Shown here piece by piece: positions 54,761 through 64,000 of a stretch of 64,000 bases of DNA (its first letter is position 1; each line of letters starts with the position of its first letter). Source of the DNA: Atherinomorus stipes. Lineage: Eukaryota > Chordata > Actinopteri > Atheriniformes > Atherinidae. The notes under the pieces are model-generated. The model ran no database searches, had not been told where the DNA came from, and was given only the letters and a program-made list of their open reading frames with translations. Both the position numbers and the translations under genes were made by a program. Location of the stretch: NCBI GenBank assembly GCA_023101725.1, contig JALJCO010001097.1, forward strand, positions 372,001 to 436,000, given 5' to 3'.

Positions 54761-56632
54761 GCACCCGTGGGCCACCATAGCAATGGTCTCTTTAAAAGTT
54801 ATAATGAGTTCTGCTTCAAGAAAGAAGGAAAACAACAATGCATTCAAGTTATTGACTTCAACCCCAGTAGATCCTCCTTAGAATGTGATGGAAACACACA
54901 TCTGATCCACTGAAGCCACACCTTATAGGGCTTGATGGATCTGCTGTTTTCATTTTGCCGACTGATACAATAGGACAACTTCAAAGGTTTTTTAGACTCC
55001 ATACTTTGAGAGGTCAGAGCTTTTTAGCTGCATAAGGGTTGCTTGTAATATTGTAGCTGATCAGTGAATGCGGTACATTATCAAAACGCAAAATTAAGGG
55101 ACTCAAAGATTTGTTTAATCTTTACTCCCACACACAAATCTCGTACTTTTAATTATTTTTAATCTTGTGCTATTAGTTGTTTGCTAAGCATTACTGGAGC
55201 GTGTGTGGCTTTCAGCAGCTCTTCACTAAATTTCTAGTGACAGCCGACATACTGACAGAAGTAGGTCTGCATGAAAAGAGCTCTTCCCTCTCTGGCTCTG
55301 TTCCTGGTGAGTTCTCCTCCTCAACATCTTCTTCCTCACCATCTCTTCACTTTGTTTCTTCCTTCCTTTCATCTTGCCTTTCTTCCTTTCTCTCTTAGTG
55401 TTTTCAGTCTCCCTGCTCTGAGTGAGAGTCATCAAATGAAGATTAAAGACACTTCTGTTTTCACTGACAAGCACACACACACACTGACTCACACAAACAC
55501 ACAGGTGTATGCATGTGTAGACACAGGCACCCAGCTTGCATACACATGCACAAAACACACATACTGTACATGCTGAAGTACACATGCAAAAATTTTCAAG
55601 TACACACACACACTTGCCCCCTCGGGAAACCTTACACAATTACGGCTAGAATGGGATTCATTCTCAGCCTTCAACAACTCATTAACTGCATATTGCAAAT
55701 TGTACGTTTCAGCAGAAAGCATTGATGAGGAACAGCGAGAATGGGGGCTCTGGGAGAGGCTGGCATCATATTAATGTGGGTTCAGAATTTATTAGCATAT
55801 CACATATGGAACAGTGTGTATCATATATGGATTGTTGGGGGTAAGAAATGACAAGTGTGTGTGTTTTTGGTTTCGGCAATCACACTGAAGGACCAGCCGG
55901 TCAAGTATTTGCAAATGTTTTTTTAATGCGTCTGAAATACTGAAAAAATCCCAGATAGGTACTGTGGGTAGACCTGATTAAATTGCAACAGTGTCAATAA
56001 ACTGCTGAAAACAATACTGCAAATAGAAATTGTATGTAATGCAAAGTATATTGGGATAAAATACACATTGTCTGGAATGATTCATCATGGCAACCACAGC
56101 AATTGAGGAATCAGCTGTAAGTAAACCATGAAAAGCATGACTAAACTGCTCACCTAGAATTTTTAAAAGCATGTGTAGTCATTCACATCTCCTTGGCTGT
56201 CTATGTGGTCTCCTGAGAGCTTTTAGAAAGACTTATTCATAACCTGCAGTAGAAAAATCTAATTATATCTTTATTGCTGGATGTGTTTCAGTCTGAGCTT
56301 TTGTTTGAGAGACGCTGAGTGTCTTTCTCAGTTTGTTCGGCTGAGAGGTTTGTGGTTTGAGAAGAGAGCAGGGATACAACTGCAGAGGGCTTAAAGTAAT
56401 TTGTGACCTTCGTTGGTTCTGTGCCCCATTTAGGTTATTCTTCACAGCTCAGGTACTCTTGTTCCAACACAAGGGGCATATTTGCTACCTGTTCAAATGT
56501 AAAGTGTTTATACAAAGACTTAAAAATGTGCTTTTGCCACTAATTAAGCAATTTAATTAAATCCCATTTTAATTTGTTCAGTACAGATGTGTTTTGTTGA
56601 GCTGAAATAGATGTCACATAGTTTGATGCTTC
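54761..56632. other. Gene-free stretch with CA-rich tracts
   Basis: CA/ACAC tracts at 55470-55610 and a TC-rich block at 55315-55400. No recognised gene. Confidence 0.45.
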
Positions 56633-56697
56633 ATTTTTTTTTCTTTTTTTTTTTTTTTTTTCTTTTTTTTTTTTTTTCTTTCTTTCTTTATTTTTTG
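56633..56697. repeat. Poly(T)/TTTC tract
   Basis: Pyrimidine run, nearly all T. Confidence 0.95.
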
Positions 56698-57504
56698 ATG
56701 CTTCATTTTTCTAAAACTTGGTATGTTTAGTTTGTATACTTGCAAAAAAAACAGTGGTAAAATGATGATGGTGTTGATAACGATAAGTTGAAAGCAACCT
56801 TGAAAAGTAGTGATTGTAATAATTTCCAATTACTGTAATGCTTTAGATACAGAGCTGTGTGGGACATGTAGGAAGAAGGTAGTTACCACAACCTTATGAC
56901 CCTGCTGAGTTCCTCTGGACATAATAAATGCTAAATGTTTGAATAGAACATTCTCATACCTAATTCATCTTTCTATTACATAGCTTGCAGGTCTGTTAAT
57001 CTATCCATTTTCTACACCTCCATTATCCTATTCGGGGTCACTCACATTCACTTTCAGAGTCAGTATGATCACCTAATAAAAGGCCTTTATTTCTTTTTTT
57101 TTTTATTGGACAGTGGGAGGAAGTCATTTGTGCACAATGAAAACACAAAGTCCATATAAAAAGACTCCAGTCAAGACTGAACCAGGAAACTTCTTGCTAT
57201 GATGCAACTAACTACGAGCAGCCCGTCACAGGTCACCATGGCTGCTCTGCAGATTAAATCAAACCGGACATAATTTAACTTTTAGGTTTACTTTCATGCA
57301 GAATACAGCGGAGTAACCCCACAGAGAATGGAAATGTAAAAAAAAGGATCAAACTTTATTTTCCCCTTGTAGACCCTTCTCAGTCAGGTGACTGTTCACG
57401 CAGCCATGTTGGGTGGCAAAAGGCTAGCCTGGGCCTCTGCACTTGCTATGGAGTGACTGTTAACTTGCTGTGAACCACTTCATTAGTGACGGTTTCAGAC
57501 GACT
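56698..57504. other. Gene-free stretch, nothing recognised
   Basis: AT-rich; no recognised features. Confidence 0.4.
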
Positions 57505-58820
57505 TTATGCTGTGTTCACACTAGATGCGATTTGGGCGTCAAAACGCACCTGAAGCCCAAAGTTTGACGCTGGTTCACATAAAATCAGACACTGACATTC
57601 AAAGACAAAAACGCTGTTGCATCTGGAGTGTGGTGGTGGACCTTTGCCTGTGTCTTTGTACAAGGTGGATGAAACTGAGCTTTATTTGCTCCACAAGGCG
57701 AGAAACTATAGCTACGTTTACATGGACAAATAATTAAACTATCCAATTGAAATCTTTCCAATCAGAGCCTCCAGCTGACGTGTTTTCATGGACAGGGGGA
57801 AAAGTGATCCGATCAGTTATATTTACTTGATAGACAGATATGTTCGTAATGTTTTTGAAAGGCGCAATGGCCCCTAGTTTGTAAGAAGAGGGGTTTTCTT
57901 TTTTAAATGTATAATCTTTTGACCGTTGAAATGCTCAAAAAAGCAGTTATGCTCTGCCTAACAGAATTTCCAGTCAGAACGCGGATCATCGCCGGATCCG
58001 CTCCGTTATGCAAGTGATCCAAGGCAAACAGTACAGCTGCCGTGGATCCACGGCACCGTCCATTTGCTATCTGGGGTTGCCTTACAGTTACAGCACAGTC
58101 CTGTTCTGTTTTGCTTCCACCATCCTCCCTGAATCTGCTATGTCACACAACCCCCACGTGGTTCAAGCATGCGCAGAGACAAAATTCCACATAAATGTTT
58201 GGAATGTGTTTACATTGTCAATTTTTTCTGCTGATCAGATCGTAAAAAGATTTAAAACACCCCTCTCGATCGAATTGAAAATTCTTACCGATCGAGGCTG
58301 ATCGGATCAGCTGACACGTTCAGATGATGCATTTTTATTCTGATTGGCATTTGATCGGATCAAATATGCACCATGTAAACACAGCTTATGTCATTGGGCG
58401 CCTCTGTGCCGTGTCCGGATTCATCAGATTGTTCAGAGGTGGTCTGTGTTTGGTGGGTTTCATCATCTACTCCAGGTGCTGCATGCTTACGATGGGTGCA
58501 GCTTTTGTTTGATGGCCCAGTTTAATGACCTGCAGTTCCGCATCGGGGCAGCATTATAAGCCCACTAAATCCCATCAGGACAGCAGGTCATCAACCAGCA
58601 TAGATCAGTTTATCCTCCATTGTCTCCGTGGAGTGAAGAGATTCCCGGGGTCTCCTCTGTATTTGCGGTCCTGTCAGAAAATGTGTGTCTGCATCACGAC
58701 ACTGAGACATTCTGAGTCTCTCTGATTGGTTAACCCCCCGCGTCAATGCTGCAAAAGTTTAGATTTTCCAGCTCTGGCGTTTGATAATACGTGTCAGGCC
58801 CGTCGAACGCCAAAATGCTT
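57505..58820. repeat. Dispersed repeat (partner of 27.0 kb), interrupted
   Basis: Two blocks (57505-57709 and 58388 onward) match 27035-27400 in the same order and are separated by a nested MITE. GATGCGATTTGGGCGTCAAA at the start and GTGTCAGGCCCGTCGAACGCC near 58812 may be the ends. Class unknown. Confidence 0.6.
57710..58387. mobile_element. Nested MITE, 678 bp, GTTTACATGG ends
   Basis: Inverted ends AGCTACGTTTACATGGACA and, on the right, ATGTAAACACAGCT, with repeated GATCGGATCA motifs inside. The flanking repeat matches the 27-kb copy across the insertion, supporting its limits. TA lies at both edges. Confidence 0.75.
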
Positions 58821-59248
58821 TTACAGTACTGTATGTGGGCAGGTCAGACAGACATATTTTGATCAATTTGCTCTTGTTGGTGCTCAAGACCCTTAAGATT
58901 TTTTCAAACCCTAGTTTTAAACCTCCAAAACTGCCAGAAGACGGAGCACTCCACAAAAATAAAAGCTTACAAGTGGTTAGAAGCTTATAAATATCTGGTG
59001 GCAGGATGATATCAGACCTTTAGCCATGGAAAGTGTCCAAAACAAAGTATTTCTTCTTCATGTCAGAGATGCAAACAGCAGACCCTGATGACGTTACACA
59101 ATATAAATATTAGGAATGTCTTGATTTAGGAGTTAACGTTACAATAACTTAGAGAAAACTGCTGTTTTATGACTGTTTAGTTTATTGACACCACAAAAGG
59201 AATATAAAAGTTCCTAAGTTTTTATTAGCACTGAGAAATGAAAACTCT
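58821..59248. other. Gene-free stretch, nothing recognised
   Basis: No recognised feature. Confidence 0.4.
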
Positions 59249-59414
59249 TGTGGCAAGGTACACAACAGAGGGCCCAGGCGATATTCAACCCCCCAGACTC
59301 CCAGGTGAAAGTCATGCGCACTTACCAGTCAGCCAAAGGGATATCCCTGTGGCCAAGTAGCCACGGGTGCACGGTCACTCGGAGGCATAGTGACAGGACC
59401 ACACATTGTCACAC
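59249..59414 (-). repeat. tRNA-derived SINE-like unit, inverted
   Basis: On the minus strand it has GTCCTGTCACTATGCCTCCG, an A box (TGGCTGACTGG) and a decayed B box near 59280-59290, ending CTTGCCACA. Same family as at 10.3, 11.6 and 46.0 kb. Confidence 0.7.
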
Positions 59415-60258
59415 TTTCTTGCTGTCTTTTTTTTTTTTTTTTTTTTGCCTTATCTCAGGATCGCAGACAAAAACAAAGATAAACGGGACATAGACTGGGG
59501 ACAACGGGTTGTCTCATCGTTTACCTGTAGGAGGACAGAATAAGCCTCCATCAGATGTCTGTTTTGTCTCTGAAAAACCGACAAACGTGAAGCATCTGGT
59601 CACAATAACATTAAAACTGCCGTTTGCTGTATTTTATGTATGCGTTGTCATCATTTCTACGTAGATAAATATAATCAAACTTAGACCAGCTCTTCAAAAA
59701 CAGAATTAACAGGAAACTTACCACAAAGTGCTGCTAGCAGGCTGCTGCAGCTGAGAGCTCTCCCATGGCTTCCAGTTAAAGTTATCACGTTTTATGGCAG
59801 CAACCCACTTAGCTCGTCATTCAGGGTCATAAGGCAGCCTGGAAAATTACATCCCATCCTGGGATGTGAATCGGAATGTCCAAAGACAAAGCACGAATGT
59901 ACCATTATTTTTTATTGAGGCAAAAGGCTAGCTGTAGGAGCCGAGCCCATTGCAGTAAATCTGCTGTGTTGATCTTTTTTGCCACCTACTTATATCGCCG
60001 ATGTGCCTGTCACGTGATCAGCAACGACACATGAGAAAGGTCTATGAATTCCAAAATTATCTGAGTTGACTTTACCTTCATTTTACCTTCTTTTTACTCA
60101 AAAGCAATGATGGCATGCCTGTACCTGCTACATTGTGGAGACCGTTTTGTGTTTTTAACCAATAAAGTGAGGTAATTTTTGGAAAGTGAGGACATTTTGG
60201 CTGGTCCTCACTAAGAAAGACCCCTTTTTCAACATAAAGATTTGGTTTTAGAGTTTAT
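59415..60258. other. Gene-free stretch with poly(T)
   Basis: T run at 59428-59446. No recognised genes. Confidence 0.4.
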
Positions 60259-60264
60259 GTTAGA

Positions 60265-60332
60265 ATTACGTTTGGTTAGGGTTAGGGTAAGGGTTGGGTT
60301 GGGGTTAAGGGTTAGGGGTTAGGGTAAGTTTA
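60265..60332 (+). repeat. Degenerate telomere-like repeat
   Basis: GGTTAGGGTTAGGGTAAGGG followed by GGGTTGGGTTGGGGTTAAGG-like units: TTAGGG-type repeats with substitutions, well inside the sequence. Flanking repeats of GGTCCTCACTAAGA type suggest it may be part of an interspersed repeat and not a former chromosome end. Confidence 0.7.
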
Positions 60333-62334
60333 GGCAATCAGTTGTGATGATAAGAGTTAGGTACAGGGGTTAGGGAATGCATTATGTCAATGACTGTCCT
60401 TACGAAGATAGAAGTACACAGATGTGTGCGGGGGTGTGTGTTCTTAGTGTTGTGTTTTATGTTTCTCTGTGATGTGTAGGATTTTATACACTGTTTTACA
60501 CTTACTGTTTTATGTTCTTATTTTTGCACTTGGATGTTTTGCACTCCATTTTGTTATACATGTACAGTACAACAATAATAAAGATATTTGGATTCTTTGA
60601 AAAACACCCACTATATATCCCAAACTCAGATGTTACATATAGCTCCGGATGCAACTGAGTAACAAGTGGGAATGAAAATATGGAGCAATGATAAATGGAA
60701 CAGATTTGACTTTCAATGGGGAACTTCACTATGTTTCAGTTTATTTAACATGTCAATGCTTGCTCTGATATAAGTCTGATCCCACACTCTGCCTCCTGTA
60801 GGTAAGTCATAATTATGTGAGTTATGGGTGAAAACTTGGTTAAAACTTAATCGTTAGAGCAAGGCAAGAAATACCTTGTTCAAGTAAATCCCTGAAGAAT
60901 TAGTACAAGTAAATGCATCGATTTCAAATAGAATGGAAACAGAATTGCGTAAGTGATTGAGAGCTTGCTTGACAAGAATGGTACACCCCACTTCTAGACT
61001 CCACTTATAATCAAACCTGCAGCATACTCCCATCACAGGCAAGCTGAAGTCATAACTAAACCTGTTCTCATATGTGCACACTGTCACATTCCTGCACACC
61101 TTATCTGCTCCAGCAGTGTTAACTGACACTCTGCACTTGAGGAGATTAAGTGGGCTCATGCTGTGTCGGCACAGCTTGACGTCCATTTATCCCCCAAAAC
61201 TCATACGAAGTTCCTGTAAGCTCCTCTCAAACCACTTGCACACAGAGCCCATCACATGCACACTTCCCAGTTTCATTGAGCACATGCACTATGCCATTAA
61301 CACTGCTGTAATTAGAGGAAGGAATGATAGCGACTGATGGATGCAGTTCATTTGTGTGAGCAGTTTTCGTTCCAAGCCATGAAACTGAGTAAAATCCTCT
61401 CTTGTGTGCTTTTGGAAGTGTTCATTTCCTTACCTTACTCTCAAAAAGCTTTTTTTTTTTTTTTTTTGGGGGGGGGGTAACCAACATGAATTTTGTGCTT
61501 TGTAATTAGTTAAAGAGACAACAAGCCTGTGTGTTCCAGAAACACCAGATTTGACCAACACACGATTAATACACAGCATTAACTCTCTGGAAGCTGTGGT
61601 TTCGTTTTCTTTCAGTATGGCTGTTAATGTTCTTATATCACTCATTTTTAATCACTGTACAGTCTGAACAGCTCAATGGTGGGACCAAAAACTTATGATG
61701 GGGCCACGATGGATTGGGGCCACATTGGCAGAACTCTTCATTTTACATGTACAGATCCAGTATAAACCTCTTCTGTATTCATTTTATGGTTTTCAGTATT
61801 TTCTTCATAAATGATAAATGTTCCACACTTTTAGCACACCACAACCATCTGAAAATTCCCAGAAAATATTTAACAGCTCTCTGGGGGGTCTCAATCCCCA
61901 GGCTGAGAGTCAGTGGGCTAACAGAAGGAGTTCCTCAGGGACAAAGTGAGAATCTCTGGACCTCACTTGATTTCACAATTCCTCTTCTTCAGTCAGCTTT
62001 TTAAAAGTGGAAAAATATGTAAGTATAGCTTAGTTAGCTGACCAGGCCTGGCAAATTGCAGATTAACACTGACACAGATTCATGTGGTTTAGCCTCAGGA
62101 GGCTAGCATGAGTAGGTTCTGGTCCTCTTGATTATTACCAACATGACACTGGAAGTGAGTCTGACAGCATTGCTGTGTCATTATGGTTCACCAAGGGTGG
62201 GTCTACAAAATTTGCAATGTGGGAAGCAGAAAAATAGTGGCACAAATGAGCCTTTTCTAGAAAATATGTTTAAAAGGGTCTAGATTTAAGGAAATAATGA
62301 ACTGCTGAGAATTAAAACTAATGTTATCATCAAA
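60333..62334. other. 2-kb stretch without recognised features
   Basis: Poly(T)-poly(G) run at 61451-61478. Short open frames only. Confidence 0.45.
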
Positions 62335-62363
62335 TGTGTGGGTGTGTCTGCGTGTGTGTGCGC

Positions 62364-62432
<69 letters not shown>

Positions 62433-62433
62433 G
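62335..62433. repeat. (GT)n microsatellite with poly(G) end
   Basis: GT/GC-GT run to 62415, then about 17 G. Confidence 0.95.
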
Positions 62434-63161
62434 CTGTTAAGAAATTAACAGCCAAGTTAATTTCTACAAATCAATGATTGTTTTTTTTTTTACTTTGGGA
62501 GATCTTATTATCAAATTGTTATATAACTTTGACTAATATTTCACTTTTGTCCTTTTTGTTTTTTGGGGGGGGGGGGGGGTTGCTTTGTACATCACATCTG
62601 GTGGTTTTATGATTTTTACATCCTTGTTATAAAATGCAAACTATTTAGACAGACTACTATCATCACCTACATGGGCAGTTGGTGACACAATGCTGTATAA
62701 ATGCTGTATTATAATCAAGAACATAGTAGTGTTGATGTAGAACAACATAGTATGCATTACATGCTTCATGCCCAAGTGCAACATGCCCAAGTGTTGGACT
62801 TGGGCATGTAAGGTTTAGACTAAATATTTGTTATAATCTGGTTGTTGATTTTTGTGATGGCATCTGGTGGGGTCAGTTAGGTTGTAGAAGTACCAGAATT
62901 TTTTTTTTAAATACTGGTACAATTTCAGCAGAATTCCTCAACAAGGTAAACTTTTTACAATTTGTTTTGATAGTGTGGGTTCAAGTCTCAAAAACCTCAT
63001 AAATAACTTGTTTCCATGAATCAACATCCAAACGATCTGTTAATAGTGCAAAAAACATTGAAAAAAATGAAAAGGTTAATGGTTAACATCTTATTCGATT
63101 TGGTTTTGATTTGATTAATTTCTGTCTTCTTTGTCAGGTTTTTCTAACTTGCCTTGGAAAA
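62434..63161. other. Gene-free stretch with G and T runs
   Basis: G run at 62566-62578. No gene recognised. Confidence 0.4.
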
Positions 63162-63818
63162 TACATTGTCTGGCCAAAAAAAAAAAAAAAAAAAATCGCC
63201 CCCTGGATTTAACTAAGCAAACAGGTACAAGCCTCCTATTGGATACTTCCTGCATGGGTGATTATCCTTCAGCTGGAAACAAGTTATTTAACCCCAACTG
63301 GTGCAATGAGTTGCTTCTCATTTCCTAAATAACCAATGTGGAAAGACACATCCTGTGGTTGTGGAAACTATGTTAGTCTGTCTGAAAAGGGTCCAATCAT
63401 TGGCATGCATCAAGCAGAGAAAACATCTAAGGAGATTGCAGAAACTATTAAAATTGGGTTAAGAACTGTCCAACACATTATTAAAAATTGGAAGGATAGT
63501 GGGGATCCATCGTCTTCATGGAAGAAATGTGGCCGGAAAAGCAGATGAAGTGATGCAGCCATCATTCCTAGTGCTACAAGCCTGTGGGGGCAGTGTTATG
63601 ATTCGGGGGTGCTGCAGTTGGTCAGGTCTAGGTTCAGCAACAGAATGTCCTCACAGAATGAGGTCAGCCGATGCCTGAATATACTGAATGACCAGATTAT
63701 TCTATCAATGGATGTTTCTTCCCTGATGGCACAGGCATCTTCCAAGATGATAATGCCAGGATTCATCAGGCTCAAATTGTGAAAGACTGGTTCAGGGAGC
63801 ATGACACATCATTTTCAT
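63162..63818 (+). mobile_element. Tc1-like transposon, internally deleted and truncated
   Basis: The left terminal repeat begins TACATTGTCTGGCCAAAAA at a TA dinucleotide. The transposase N-terminus follows; then a deletion removes the middle of the gene. Its 3' part continues to 63818, where an LTR-like sequence (TGTCACGGGG) cuts it off. Confidence 0.85.
63336..63810 (+). pseudogene. Tc1-like transposase, deleted core
   Basis: 63336-63548 encodes MWKDTSCGCGNYVSLSEKGP and IIGMHQAEKTSKEIAETIKI, then LRTVQHIIKNWKDSGDPSSS: the paired helix-turn-helix that binds terminal repeats. At about 63546 the frame jumps to DEVMQPSFLV, so the second DNA-binding domain's end and the first catalytic aspartate are deleted. 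Downstream SVMIRGCCSWSGLG and, after a stop and frame changes, [20 protein letters not shown] retain the second catalytic aspartate region. The copy cannot make an active enzyme. Confidence 0.8.
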
Positions 63819-64000
63819 GTCACGGGGGTGGTTCTTTATCGATACCGGCGACTGCAAGAGGAGGGGAAAGAAAGTCAGGCCTCGCCAGCAGGTGGTTAAA
63901 AGAAATAAAAGCTTTGGTAAAGAAATAGAACAAATAAAACTACTAAACTAAAAAGTACTAAAATAATCCTAAAAGTCCAAACTAAAAAGTAATAAAAGAA
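63819..64000 (-). repeat. LTR-like repeat, same family as 29.2-29.65 kb
   Basis: On the minus strand the sequence ends AAAGAACCACCCCCGTGACA at 63819. It shares TTTCTTTCCCCTCCTCT and GCAGTCGCCGGTATCGAT with the copy ending at 29653. Inserted into the Tc1 copy; its other end lies beyond the window. Confidence 0.55.

Overview
This 64-kb window looks like non-coding DNA, intergenic or deep intronic, from a ray-finned (teleost) fish nuclear genome. The evidence is the repeat content: an L2-clade LINE with the fish-type tail, Tc1/mariner copies of a type common in teleosts, a Ty3/gypsy (sushi-like) gag remnant, many short non-autonomous DNA transposons (MITEs), long AT and GT microsatellites, and a generally AT-rich composition. 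I could not support any host protein-coding gene, rRNA or tRNA gene. Every coding-like stretch I recognise belongs to a transposable element or to a gene fragment carried by one.

Layout. 0-5 kb: an hAT-like MITE inside a TA microsatellite, a TTAA-flanked MITE at 1921-2801, and a LINE 3' fragment. 4.8-6.3 kb: a very G-rich interspersed repeat with a second, inverted copy at 25.3 kb. 7.0-8.1 kb: a DNA transposon with a broken THAP domain. 9.6-12.1 kb: a palindromic MITE, tRNA-derived SINE-like units (one pair in tandem) and a MITE carrying a Myb/SANT-like fragment. 15.9-20.2 kb: two self-palindromic THAP-exon copies flanking a nearly intact but disabled L2 LINE. 22.4-24.8 kb: a gypsy remnant nested in a TTAA-type MITE. 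24.9-31.7 kb: two inverted copies of an unrecognised repeat; one holds a MITE and the other keeps the matching empty site. 28.6-29.7 kb: a CpG-rich Harbinger-like MITE and an LTR-like repeat. 33.2-42.1 kb: a run of TTAA-flanked elements plus a 1.3-kb hAT-like element with a long internal hairpin. 45.7-47.6 kb: LINE, SINE, MITE and Tc1 fragments. 49.7-51.8 kb: a 2-kb DNA transposon holding a RecQ-helicase-like leader peptide. 57.5-58.8 kb: nested MITEs. 63.2-64 kb: an internally deleted Tc1 copy cut by an LTR-like repeat.

The main theme is repeated use of TTAA target sites by at least six terminal-repeat families. Autonomous piggyBac- or Kolobok-type transposases use this site, but none is encoded here. 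The same sequences recur in opposite orientations across the window, so the locus is rich in inverted repeats that could fold or recombine. Family names rest on remembered family features and visible motifs; no database search was possible.
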